DNA from: Alistipes sp.
GTDB taxonomy: Bacteria; Bacteroidota; Bacteroidia; Bacteroidales; Rikenellaceae
Length of the DNA stretch: 64,000 bases
Assembly (NCBI GenBank): GCA_017546725.1
Contig: JAFYRX010000004.1
Span: 62,001-126,000 of the forward strand
Reading direction: 5' to 3'
Shown here: in pieces, positions 34,821-43,670 of the stretch
How positions within the stretch are numbered: position 1 is the stretch's first letter
Layout: each line of letters starts with the position of its first letter
Notes under the pieces: generated by a model
What the model saw: the letters and a program-made list of their open reading frames with translations, nothing else
Databases searched by the model: none
What the model was told of the DNA's origin: nothing
Program-made: the position numbers and the translations under genes

Positions 34821-37442
34821 ATGAAAAATCGATTTAGTTTTTTACTTTGCATAGCCTCTACGGCTATATTATTGAGCAGTTGCCAGAACCATTTCATCAG
34901 CGATGCGACAACACGCAAAGCCGTTGAGGAGGCTTTTGAGGCTCGCCGTGCACATTTCACACACGGAGATGTTTTTGCAATTTTTGACGAAGAGTTATCG
35001 GAGCAAGAACGAGGTGCGATGAAGTTTTTGTACTCATCGATGAGTTCTGCCGATTTGGGAGATTATGACGGAGAGTTTTTCCTCGAGAATGTCCGCAAGT
35101 CTTTGCAGGCTCGCGAGGAGATGGCTTGGGGTAAAGAGATTCCCGACAACCTGTTCCGCCATTTCGTACTACCTGTCAGAGTTAATAACGAGCGTTTGGA
35201 TGAGTTCAGAATGATGTACTACGACACGTTAGCACAACGAGTCAAAGGTCTTTCATTGCACGATGCCGCACTCGAAGTAAACCATTGGTGTCACGAGAAG
35301 GCGACATATACCCCATCGGATAGTCGTACATCGTCGCCCATTGCTACCATAATCAATGGAGAAGGTCGTTGTGGCGAGGAGTCAACACTTACAGTATCGG
35401 CTATGCGAACAGTAGGTATTCCTGCACGCCAGGTATATACCCCTCGCTGGGCACATACCGACAGTAATCACGCTTGGGTAGAGGTATGGGTTGATGGTCG
35501 TTGGCAGTTTATGGGTGCTTGTGAGCCTGAGCCAGAACTCAACATCGGCTGGTTTAATCAGCCAGCAGCACGCGCTATGTTGATGCACACTCGCGTTGTA
35601 GGCGACTATCACGGCCCAGAGGATGTTATCCAGCGTACAAATTGCTTTACAGAAATCAACGTAATCGACAATTACGCACCCGTGCGTCGTTCGGTAGTAA
35701 AGGTCGTTGACAGCGAAGGCAATGCTGTAGAGGGTGCAACCGTTGAGTTCAAGATTTACAACTATGCCGAATACTACACCGTAGTGACCCTGCAAAGCGA
35801 TGCCAATGGTGAGGCCGTATTGCATATGGGATTGGGCGATATGATTGTATGGGCTTCACACGAAGGTCGTTTCGGATTCGACAAACTCTCAGCAGAGGAG
35901 TTAACTATCGAACTAAAGTACAAAGAGGGGGATGCTATTGAGTTTAATGCCGACGTAACGCCTCCCGTGCCTGGTGACATTCCCGTCGATGTTACAGAAG
36001 AGGCCGTAGCACTCAACAAAAAGCGCTTGGCCGATGAGGATAAAATCCGTATGGCCTACACTTCTACATTCCTCACTCGCGAGCAATGTGCCGAATACTC
36101 TCCCGCCGAGCAATCGTTACTTGTTGGCGCTCGTGGTAATTGGCGCAATATTAAGGCTGTGATTGACTCTGCAAAGGGCGAAGAGCGTCAGCGCGTTGTA
36201 GCCTTACTGCACACCCTATCACGCAAGGATTTGCACGATACTTCACTTGATGTTTTGCAAGATGCTATCGCGACTACATCCGACATCCTGCCCGACAATC
36301 CGCAGTATCGCAACATCGCTTCACCTCGTATTGGCAGCGAATTCCTGCAACCCTACAGAACAGAGATAAAGAGTGTTCTTTCGACAGAGATTAGCCAAAA
36401 GCCTTCTGCTACAGAAATAATCAAATGGACAAAGGAGAATATTACGCTCGCTGATGAGTACAACCCCATAGAGTTACAGGCAACATCCGCAGGTGTATTA
36501 CGTTTGCGTTATGCTGATTCAGCATCAAGAGATAGATTCTTTGTAGCAGCGTGTCGTACTTTCGGCATTGCAGCGCGCCTTAACGGAATGACAGGCAAAG
36601 CACAATATTACGATGGCGAAAAGTGGGTAGATGTAGTGCTTGACGGTGAAGTGACCGAGCAGCAGATTCGCACAGGCTCTTTGCGCACAATCTATGATGC
36701 GAAGATTGTTCCGACAATCCCGTCACCTGACTATTTCAGCCACTATTCTATCTCTCGCATTGAGAATGGACGTTGCTATGCACTGAACTTCAATCGTGGC
36801 AGCGATGTGGACCTCGGAGCAAATGCCGAAGAGGGCCTTTTCGCTCGCGAATTTACACTCAACGAAGGTTATTACATCCTCACAACAGGCAATCGTATGG
36901 CAAGTGGCAAGGCTCTATCACGTGCCATCACATTCCGCATCGAGGAGGGCAAGACAACTGAGGTTGACCTTACTATTCGTGCCGCCAACGATGACATCGG
37001 CGTAATAGGCTCAATGGATGCCGAGCAGAAATACCTGCCCGAAGGCGCTTCTGCAGAGACATCATTGCTTGCAACAGCAGGTCGTGGATATTTCATCGTA
37101 GCAATTATGGGTAGCGGCGACGAGCCCACAAATCACGCTTTACGCGGTTTGGCATCGATTAGCGACGTACTTGACAAATGGGGCCGTCCGATGATTGTAT
37201 TAAGTCCGACAGCCGAAGATGCTGCCAAGTTTGACAAGAAGATGTTGGGTAATATAAAAGCGCACTTCGGCATCGATACAAATGACAAAGTGCGCCGTAT
37301 GATATGTTCTGGTTGTAACTCGCAAGCCAAGACTCTGCCCGTAATAGCCATCTGTGATAGTTTTGGCCGTACGGTCTATTTCTCGCAGGGTTACAACACC
37401 TCGCTTGCCGAGCAGTTAAAGTACGTTATTCACAAGTTGTGA
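34821..37442 (+). CDS. Exported transglutaminase-like lipoprotein
   Basis: Lipoprotein of 873 residues from the ATG at 34821 (MKNRFSFLLCIASTAILLSS with Cys of the lipobox next); a longer reading to 34767 would bury the signal. A transglutaminase core is seen at about 165-240: GEGRCGEESTLTVSAMRTVG (Cys184) and SNHAWVEVWVDGRWQFMGA (His217), with an acidic residue in CEPEPEL as the third member. A Cna-B/carboxypeptidase-regulatory-like beta domain follows (VVDSEGNAVEGATVEFKIYN) and a second transglutaminase-like part lies near 545-590. Likely a periplasmic or surface peptidase/amidase. The 3' end overlaps cutC by 27 bp tail to tail. Confidence 0.83.
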   Translation: MKNRFSFLLCIASTAILLSSCQNHFISDATTRKAVEEAFEARRAHFTHGDVFAIFDEELSEQERGAMKFLYSSMSSADLGDYDGEFFLENVRKSLQAREEMAWGKEIPDNLFRHFVLPVRVNNERLDEFRMMYYDTLAQRVKGLSLHDAALEVNHWCHEKATYTPSDSRTSSPIATIINGEGRCGEESTLTVSAMRTVGIPARQVYTPRWAHTDSNHAWVEVWVDGRWQFMGACEPEPELNIGWFNQPAARAMLMHTRVVGDYHGPEDVIQRTNCFTEINVIDNYAPVRRSVVKVVDSEGNAVEGATVEFKIYNYAEYYTVVTLQSDANGEAVLHMGLGDMIVWASHEGRFGFDKLSAEELTIELKYKEGDAIEFNADVTPPVPGDIPVDVTEEAVALNKKRLADEDKIRMAYTSTFLTREQCAEYSPAEQSLLVGARGNWRNIKAVIDSAKGEERQRVVALLHTLSRKDLHDTSLDVLQDAIATTSDILPDNPQYRNIASPRIGSEFLQPYRTEIKSVLSTEISQKPSATEIIKWTKENITLADEYNPIELQATSAGVLRLRYADSASRDRFFVAACRTFGIAARLNGMTGKAQYYDGEKWVDVVLDGEVTEQQIRTGSLRTIYDAKIVPTIPSPDYFSHYSISRIENGRCYALNFNRGSDVDLGANAEEGLFAREFTLNEGYYILTTGNRMASGKALSRAITFRIEEGKTTEVDLTIRAANDDIGVIGSMDAEQKYLPEGASAETSLLATAGRGYFIVAIMGSGDEPTNHALRGLASISDVLDKWGRPMIVLSPTAEDAAKFDKKMLGNIKAHFGIDTNDKVRRMICSGCNSQAKTLPVIAICDSFGRTVYFSQGYNTSLAEQLKYVIHKL

Positions 37443-38150
37443 TACGACATCAGCCGATGAGAGAGGCTGCAACCCCTCCTTATCGGGATATGCACTAAAA
37501 TCGACTACTGCACTGCGAAAAGCGTAGTCGGGAGAATCCTTACGGGCCGTAGAGTGAAACTCTGCGGCTCGTGTTGTTTTCTCAATCTTCGCAATATTGG
37601 ATGGGCGAATACCAGCGCCAGGCATTACGATGATGCGACCTGCCGCCTGTTCAACCAACTCCGCAATAAACTCCGCGCCACACTCGGCTGTAGATTGGCA
37701 TCCCGATGTAAGGAGTCTATCACATCCAAGTGATATGATTTGCTCCAAAGCCTGCTTGGGCGCAGCGCAGACATCAAACGCACGGTGGAACGTTACAGAC
37801 ATATCGCCCGCTGCCTGAATCATCTTGCGACAAGCCTCCACGTCAATCTCGCCCGTCTTAGTTAGTGCACCGATGACTACCCCATCGACTCCAACTTCGC
37901 GACAGAACTCTATATCGCGGCACATAACATCGACCTCCTCGGTGGTATAGCAGAAACCACCCTCACGCGCACGAATCAGCACGTTTATATCTAATTTCAA
38001 CCCGGCCTCGGCAATCTGACGGATAACACCAGCGCTCGGCGTCACGCCACCACACGCAATTGCGCCACACAACTCAATTCTTATGGCACCTCCCGCCTCG
38101 GCCTCGCGCGCCTCATATAGCGAAGAGCAACATACCTCAATCTTTCGCAT
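37416..38150 (-). CDS. cutC: CutC-family TIM-barrel protein
   Basis: Cytosolic protein of 244 residues. The chain RKIEVCCSSLYEAREAEAGG, RIELCGAIACGGVTPS, VLIRAREGGFCYT, GVDGVVIGALTKTGEID, VTFHRAFDV and RLLTSGC is the full CutC signature. The family was named for copper tolerance in E. coli, but that role has been questioned, and later work on relatives points to other metals or sugars. Overlaps the convergent transglutaminase gene by 27 bp, and no terminator separates them. Confidence 0.93.
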   Translation of the reverse strand: MRKIEVCCSSLYEAREAEAGGAIRIELCGAIACGGVTPSAGVIRQIAEAGLKLDINVLIRAREGGFCYTTEEVDVMCRDIEFCREVGVDGVVIGALTKTGEIDVEACRKMIQAAGDMSVTFHRAFDVCAAPKQALEQIISLGCDRLLTSGCQSTAECGAEFIAELVEQAAGRIIVMPGAGIRPSNIAKIEKTTRAAEFHSTARKDSPDYAFRSAVVDFSAYPDKEGLQPLSSADVVSQLVNNVL

Positions 38151-38224
38151 AATCTATTGCAATGAAATAAAAGATTTTCTTTAGACCTTTGACTTTCAAA
38201 AAGTCTATCAGTTGCTAAATGAAT

Positions 38225-38258
38225 AAAAAAAGAGGAAAGACTTGCACCCTTCCTCTTT
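38225..38258 (-). terminator. Intrinsic terminator after tRNA-Thr
   Basis: Stem AAAGAGGAA/TTCCTCTTT (38229-38258) read on the minus strand, followed by a T-run, 5 bp after the tRNA. Confidence 0.82.
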
Positions 38259-38262
38259 CGTG

Positions 38263-38334
<72 letters not shown>

Positions 38335-38354
38335 AACAATCTCATTGAGCGTTG

Positions 38355-38386
38355 CAAATGTATGAAACAAATTCGAATTAGCCAAA
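38355..38386 (-). promoter_or_regulatory. Promoter of tRNA-Thr
   Basis: On the minus strand TTTG (38383-38386), 20-bp spacer, TACATTTG (38355-38362), ending 20 bp before the tRNA. Confidence 0.75.
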
Positions 38387-38514
38387 AATATGAGGCGATT
38401 TTTCATCATTTCTATACATTTTGTTCTATGCACTGTTTCGCCACCGAGATAAGAAAAGCGCAACCTTACCATATATTCTATTTTCAATCTCCACACCTTC
38501 TATGTAATAAACAC

Positions 38515-38555
38515 AAAAAAAACAACCGACCTACTGAAAACTGCGGGTCGGTTGT
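38515..38555 (-). terminator. Intrinsic terminator after the lytic transglycosylase gene
   Basis: Stem ACAACCGACC (minus) pairing with GGTCGGTTGT across 38522-38555, followed by about eight T on the minus strand. Confidence 0.85.
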
Positions 38556-38581
38556 CTTTTACTCCGTTAAAGCAACGGGAT

Positions 38582-39304
38582 TTACTGCTCGGAAGTCATT
38601 TTACAATAGACGTCGTAACGCTTCATAACCTCTCTAACGTATGCCTCCGTCTGGCGGCTTCCCGTAAACTTACCATACTTAACCAATTCGCTCTCATAGA
38701 CTGCGGGGTCGGCCTTCTGTTGTAAATAACGGGCCACCACCTCCCACGAATTGGGGTTCTCTCCGTTGCTCTTTGCCAAACGGCGTGCATCCGACACGTG
38801 TCCGATACCGCCATTATAGCAGGCAAGAATAATACTCATTCGGTCGTTCTCGGGGGTTGACGACGACATCTTCAACGTAGAATCAATCTTACGAAGCAAT
38901 TTTGTCGCCAAACGGATGTTGGTCTCAGGGTCTGACAAATGCTCCTTGTCCACGTTAAATTGTCGGCATACAACTGGCGTAATCTGCATCAAGCCTACGG
39001 CTCCACGCTTCGATACAACGTGCGCCATAAATCGCGATTCGTTGTAAGCGATAGCACTCATCAGGCGCCAATCCTGCCCCTCCTCTTCACCGATGCGCTG
39101 CATCATATCGTCATAGACTGATATAACCCATTCATCAATAACATCGGTAGTGTCGCTTGCCATCTCGGCAGCCAACTCGTTCTCCATTTCGGGTGCCTGC
39201 GACGCAGCAGCATCACGCTCCAGGTCCTCGCTCAAAATATGAGCACCCATAAAAGTCATAAATACGATAAGAACAATCGAAAAAATAAGTGTCTTTTTTG
39301 ACAT
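38582..39304 (-). CDS. Lytic transglycosylase (SLT/MltF-like)
   Basis: Envelope enzyme of 240 residues that cleaves peptidoglycan glycan strands. The ATG at 39304 begins an uncleaved or cleaved signal (MSKKTLIFSIVLIVFMTFMG); the longer reading to 39337 is unlikely. The SLT domain (about 75-225) has the catalytic Glu in SAIAYNESRFMAHV, then GAVGLMQITPVVCRQF, and CYNGGIGHVSDARRL. Two neighbours upstream on the same strand are a porin and pssA, so it may be co-transcribed with envelope genes. Confidence 0.9.
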   Translation of the reverse strand: MSKKTLIFSIVLIVFMTFMGAHILSEDLERDAAASQAPEMENELAAEMASDTTDVIDEWVISVYDDMMQRIGEEEGQDWRLMSAIAYNESRFMAHVVSKRGAVGLMQITPVVCRQFNVDKEHLSDPETNIRLATKLLRKIDSTLKMSSSTPENDRMSIILACYNGGIGHVSDARRLAKSNGENPNSWEVVARYLQQKADPAVYESELVKYGKFTGSRQTEAYVREVMKRYDVYCKMTSEQ

Positions 39305-39348
39305 AAAATTGTGTTTTGTGGGCAGTTCATACCGCACAATACAACACC

Positions 39349-41484
39349 TTAATCATAGAATCCCCACGAAATGCCCATCTTGAACATACCCGGATTCTGC
39401 GGATGGCCAGTAACGGTAAAATAGCGTCCGTTGCCAAACAACCCGAAATTCGCGTGTTGGTACTTCAAGAAGATGCGCATTCTTTTCCATTTTGCGGTAA
39501 TAAAGGCATCCAAATATGGATAATCGCCTAATTCTACATCGCGCTGATTGTAGAATACCGACAGTGCAGGATTGTACGACGGCGCATAATACGATGTATT
39601 ATAGCGGCCATCGACACCTATCTGCATACGCAACACCTTTTTCTTCTCTACCCAAAACTCATAGTAATAAGAGAGATAGGCGCTGCACAAGGGAACGGGG
39701 ATAACCTCTTGATTGGTGCTCCACTGCAACAATACCCTGTGGTCGAGATGAAGTCCGCCGAGGCGGAAATCTTTTTTAGCATACAGGCTCGTAAGGCTTA
39801 TCGCCGAATCAGACTGAGCAACGCGGCTGTGAGTGTCATAGTAGATTTTATTTGACACTACACCCTGCCACGCCTTTAACTCCAAAGCCCAATCTGGAAT
39901 CTCCAACGCAACCTCGAAACGAGTCTCATCCTCCTTATCAAAGGAGTTGAACCACATATAGTGATTCGAGTATAAGTTCTCTTGCCAGAAAGAGGGCGAC
40001 TGTCGCAATTGCGAGAATCGTCCCGACAAGATAACGGGGTGACCACGGAATTTGGCCGACAACGTCAAATAGGCGTTCAAAGCCAAATCACCGCCTCTAT
40101 AGCCCGATGGGTAGAACTTAGCGTCCGCACCCCAATCGGCAAATCGTTTTATCTTTCCGCTCACAGCACCATAAGCATACCAAGCCGTTTGCTTAGTCTT
40201 GCCATACTTTCCGCTGACATAGTCTGCAAGCGCAAATTGCGAATAACCATACAAATCGATACCTACACCGCCTCCCAAGCGGCCAATAGCACCATTACGG
40301 TCCCAGGGCTGGGCATCGACAAAAAATTTATTAGATATTACTCTCTCGCGGATTGAGTCACGCGATTCGATGGGTGAGATATACCAATCGTCGTAATACT
40401 CTCCTGTCGTAGAGACATACTCTCCGTTCTCATCTACCGAGCCACGCTCATTGGTATATGTAGCATACTTATCCGTATAGAGTTTACTCCACGAATTATA
40501 TTCAAAAATATGACCAAAATAGACAGCCGTCAATCCCGCAAGCGAGAAATCGTAATCTGTGACAGGCTGCAACGGCAACGCATAGGCCTGCTTGACAAAG
40601 AACGAATTGTTACGATAAGAGTTCTCAGCCTGTGCACTTGCCAATTTCATAGGCACACCCGAGGGATGTTCGTAAGTGGTATCGGCTACTGCCCATACAC
40701 CCACTACTCCACCATTCTCACGCTGCTTGATGCGATTATTGATATATGCTGCGTGAATTGAGTATCGCTTACCCGTATGCGAGAATGCAACTGACAGGTT
40801 ATGGTTAGATGTGCGCTGCCAATCATACAAGCCCTTTGTACCACGAGCCTTATAACTTACGTTAAATCCCGTCGTAGGCGACACGTTATGTGCTGTAGTA
40901 ATCTCAAAATGCTCCTCACGATAACGTTTCTGACCTGACTCCAAATAAGTAATATTCAGATATGGAGTCTTAGAGTTATAGAAAGGCACATTATCCATAC
41001 GATAGGTGTATGAGTCATACGACTGCGAAAACTCGAAATCAGGAGAATTGGGGCGGTCAAAGTAATTGAACGGCAATGTAGATTGACCCAAGCCGCCGAG
41101 TGTCATATCACCCACACCCTTCAAGAAATAGGGATAATCAATACGCCAATTGGTAAGCATTGTATCGAGTGGCATAATATTGACATTATTCATATCGCGG
41201 TCCACATTCCACATAAAGTTAGGCAGAGCACGAATTGAATCGTTGAAATAGTATGACTCCAAAGGCTTACGAATACGACGTGTAAGCGTAGAATCGACAG
41301 GCTGCTCATTACCCTCTTGTCCTTCGACGTTACCAAACGGATTTGTACCACCCAACGAAGTGTCGATTCCGTTTCTTTGTGCGCGAGCAAGAGCCGATGC
41401 GTCAAGTTGCGCATAGGCTGATTCAGGCGACATTGCCACAAATGCCACAACCATCAAAATCAATATGCGCAAACTGTATCTCAT
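39349..41484 (-). CDS. Bacteroidota putative porin (large outer-membrane barrel)
   Basis: Exported protein of 711 residues (signal MRYSLRILILMVVAFVAMSP). N-terminal wording LESYYFNDSIRALPNFMWNV and TLGGLGQSTLPFNYFDRPN, followed by a long barrel with many aromatic-girdled strands and a C-terminal GISWGFYD, fits the putative-porin family widespread in Bacteroidales. Substrate is unknown. It is 44 bp before the transglycosylase gene and 21 bp after pssA on the same strand. Confidence 0.85.
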   Translation of the reverse strand: MRYSLRILILMVVAFVAMSPESAYAQLDASALARAQRNGIDTSLGGTNPFGNVEGQEGNEQPVDSTLTRRIRKPLESYYFNDSIRALPNFMWNVDRDMNNVNIMPLDTMLTNWRIDYPYFLKGVGDMTLGGLGQSTLPFNYFDRPNSPDFEFSQSYDSYTYRMDNVPFYNSKTPYLNITYLESGQKRYREEHFEITTAHNVSPTTGFNVSYKARGTKGLYDWQRTSNHNLSVAFSHTGKRYSIHAAYINNRIKQRENGGVVGVWAVADTTYEHPSGVPMKLASAQAENSYRNNSFFVKQAYALPLQPVTDYDFSLAGLTAVYFGHIFEYNSWSKLYTDKYATYTNERGSVDENGEYVSTTGEYYDDWYISPIESRDSIRERVISNKFFVDAQPWDRNGAIGRLGGGVGIDLYGYSQFALADYVSGKYGKTKQTAWYAYGAVSGKIKRFADWGADAKFYPSGYRGGDLALNAYLTLSAKFRGHPVILSGRFSQLRQSPSFWQENLYSNHYMWFNSFDKEDETRFEVALEIPDWALELKAWQGVVSNKIYYDTHSRVAQSDSAISLTSLYAKKDFRLGGLHLDHRVLLQWSTNQEVIPVPLCSAYLSYYYEFWVEKKKVLRMQIGVDGRYNTSYYAPSYNPALSVFYNQRDVELGDYPYLDAFITAKWKRMRIFLKYQHANFGLFGNGRYFTVTGHPQNPGMFKMGISWGFYD

Positions 41485-41505
41485 TCTATTGTTATCTTTG
41501 GCAAA

Positions 41506-42222
41506 TTATTTACTGTTTCGGCACATTATCCAACGCACAGACGACAACGTCACATAGATTATTATTATCGTCGGTATAGCATAACGCGTAAACAACGCTA
41601 TAATCAACGCCGAAAGCAATATAAACGAATAACGCAACTCATTGCCTCGCCAACCGAATCCCTTGAATTTCAGGGCAAACATCCTAATCGGCGAGATAAG
41701 CAGACAAGCCATAACTACCGCTACAATCAGGACTACCTCCTTAAACATAGGCAAATAGCCGCCCGTAGCCAACATACCCAATGACAAACAGAAGAGTCCG
41801 TTAGCAGGAGTAGGCAGACCACAGAACTCGGTGTGCTGAGTATCATCTACATTAAACTTTGCCAAACGCAAAGCCGAGAAAGCAACGATAATTAGTGTCA
41901 GATAGCGACCAATCTCCGCAAATCCAACGGGCAACCATCCCAACGCAGGCATTGCATCGAACAAAGTCCACATAGCCAACGAAGGTACCAATCCAAACGA
42001 CACCATATCGGCCAATGAATCCAACTCTACGCCAATCGCAGATACTGATTTCAGCAAACGTGCCGCAAAGCCATCCAAAAAGTCAAATATGGCTGCCGCC
42101 ACAACCAGCCAAAAGGCTGTTGTAAAATCTCCGCTCGTAAGCAATGTTATGGCTGCACACGCGCCACACACCAGATTACCGAGTGTCAAGAAATTGGGTA
42201 TCGTAAAAAGTCTAATCTGCAT
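41506..42222 (-). CDS. pssA: CDP-diacylglycerol-serine O-phosphatidyltransferase
   Basis: Inner-membrane enzyme of 238 residues that makes phosphatidylserine, the precursor of phosphatidylethanolamine. The CDP-alcohol phosphotransferase motif reads DFLDGFAARLLKSVSAIGVELDS-like across residues 55-80, with the eight key positions D-G-A-R-G-x-D-x-x-D kept apart from small changes. Six to eight membrane helices follow. The ATG at 42222 (MQIRLFTIPNFLTLGNLVCG) is chosen over 42255 because the latter adds a non-membrane tail. Its product lipid is the donor used by EptA-type enzymes such as the one at 12022. Confidence 0.92.
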   Translation of the reverse strand: MQIRLFTIPNFLTLGNLVCGACAAITLLTSGDFTTAFWLVVAAAIFDFLDGFAARLLKSVSAIGVELDSLADMVSFGLVPSLAMWTLFDAMPALGWLPVGFAEIGRYLTLIIVAFSALRLAKFNVDDTQHTEFCGLPTPANGLFCLSLGMLATGGYLPMFKEVVLIVAVVMACLLISPIRMFALKFKGFGWRGNELRYSFILLSALIIALFTRYAIPTIIIIYVTLSSVRWIMCRNSK

Positions 42223-42272
42223 TTTATCGCAAAAATTTCTCGTAATAATCGGCAAAGTTACGAATTATTTTT

Positions 42273-42280
42273 TATCTTTG
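42273..42280 (+). promoter_or_regulatory. -7 box TATCTTTG for manC
   Basis: TATCTTTG lies 33 bp before the manC start and inside a longer in-frame reading that begins at 42089, which supports the later start at 42314. Confidence 0.5.
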
Positions 42281-42313
42281 CATAAAAGTAACAAAATATC
42301 TGCACATAACTCT

Positions 42314-43387
42314 ATGAAAAGTAATACATATTGTATAATTATGGCGGGTGGAATAGGCACTCGTTTCTGGCCAATGAGCCGAAAGTCTATGCCCAAACAG
42401 TTTTTGGACATTCTCGGAACGGGCAAATCTTTCATCCGCGCAACATACGAGCGTTTCGCTGCATTGGTACCAAATGAGAACTTTTTGGTAGTTACCAACC
42501 GTGCATACAAGGATTTGGTTTTGCAGCATATCCCTGAACTTAACGAGAAGCAGGTATTATGTGAGCCACGAGGTCGCAATACAGCCCCTTGTATTGCCTA
42601 CGCAGCCTACTCTTTATTGAAATCAAACCCCGATGCAGAGATGATTGTCACACCATCGGACCACTTGATTCTCAACGAGACAGATTTCCACGCCATTATC
42701 CGCGAGTGTATGGAGTTTGCCGACAAGAATGACGCTTTGATGACCGTCGGTATCAACCCCACTCGTCCCGATACAGGCTACGGTTACATTCAGAAATCCA
42801 ACAGCGATGTCATCAGCCGAGTAAAGTGCTTTACCGAAAAGCCAAATCTTGAGATGGCCCAGACATTTATCGAGAGTGGCGAGTTTTTCTGGAACGCAGG
42901 TATCTTTATCTGGAAAGTTCGCGACATCATAGAGGCATTCAGCCTTCACCTACCCGAACATCACGCCCTATTCTCTGCAATTATTGACGACTTGGGTACA
43001 GAGCGAGAAGAGGCTGCCATCGAGCAGGTATTCTCGGAGTGCAAAGCGATATCTATAGATTATGGCGTAATGGAGAAGGCCGACAATGTATATGTCCGTT
43101 GCGGCGACTTCGGATGGAGCGACGTTGGTACGTGGGGCTCGGTTTATCAACTCTCACGCAAGGATGCCTTTGCCAACACCAAATCAAATGACGGATGTTA
43201 CACCTATGCCACTCGCAGTTCTATCATCTCTATCCCTGAAGGTAAAGTCGCTATTATCAATGGTTTGCGCGACTACATCGTTGTCGACACCGAAGATGTA
43301 TTGATGATATGTCCACGTAGCGAGGAGCAGAGCATCAAGAAATATATCGACGACGTAAGATTTGACAAGGGTGATAAATATATTTAG
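42314..43387 (+). CDS. manC: Mannose-1-phosphate guanylyltransferase
   Basis: Makes GDP-mannose for glycan, capsule or O-antigen synthesis; cytosolic, 357 residues. The nucleotide-binding start IIMAGGIGTRFWPMSRKSMP with Lys of KQFLD, VTPSDHLI, GYGYIQKS, FTEKPNLE and FFWNAGIFIW are the family marks. It lacks the C-terminal phosphomannose isomerase domain of bifunctional enzymes. The start is set at MKSNTYCIIM because a longer frame overlaps the divergent pssA gene and the -7 box. Followed by a strong terminator. Confidence 0.95.
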   Translation: MKSNTYCIIMAGGIGTRFWPMSRKSMPKQFLDILGTGKSFIRATYERFAALVPNENFLVVTNRAYKDLVLQHIPELNEKQVLCEPRGRNTAPCIAYAAYSLLKSNPDAEMIVTPSDHLILNETDFHAIIRECMEFADKNDALMTVGINPTRPDTGYGYIQKSNSDVISRVKCFTEKPNLEMAQTFIESGEFFWNAGIFIWKVRDIIEAFSLHLPEHHALFSAIIDDLGTEREEAAIEQVFSECKAISIDYGVMEKADNVYVRCGDFGWSDVGTWGSVYQLSRKDAFANTKSNDGCYTYATRSSIISIPEGKVAIINGLRDYIVVDTEDVLMICPRSEEQSIKKYIDDVRFDKGDKYI

Positions 43388-43420
43388 ACACATTTTTACA
43401 ATTCCAATAACACCTTCATC

Positions 43421-43451
43421 AACTGCCGGGCAAGCCTCGGCAGTTTTTTTT
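43421..43451 (+). terminator. Intrinsic terminator after manC
   Basis: Stem AACTGCCG (43421-43428) and CGGCAGTT (43438-43445) followed by a run of eight T. Confidence 0.88.
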
Positions 43452-43501
43452 ATTTTGTCCCTCAGCAAAACACTGTTGCCGTTATATTTTTCACCATATC
43501 G

Positions 43502-43519
43502 TTTTCATTTTAATGAAAA
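43502..43519. promoter_or_regulatory. Palindrome over the -33 region of the OPT promoter
   Basis: TTTTCATT and AATGAAAA form an 18-bp palindrome with a 2-bp centre, ending 5 bp before the TACTTTTG -7 box. A position over the -33 element is typical for an operator. No known factor is assigned. Confidence 0.45.
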
Positions 43520-43524
43520 ATTGT

Positions 43525-43532
43525 TACTTTTG
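43525..43532 (+). promoter_or_regulatory. -7 box TACTTTTG for the OPT transporter gene
   Basis: TACTTTTG fits the consensus; a second candidate TATTTTTG lies at 43573-43580. With the first, the leader is about 130 nt and contains the inverted repeat TTATTATGG (43542-43550) / CCATAATAA (43602-43610). The stretch 43452-43670 holds no gene. Confidence 0.5.
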
Positions 43533-43670
43533 TATTATGGCTTATTATGGGCGAATGTTTATATCGAGGGTTTATTTTTGCCAACTATAATCAAGAACAA
43601 TCCATAATAACTCAGACAACAAAAGAAAGATATTGAAACAGAAATAATTACTAACAAAAACAAATAATTT

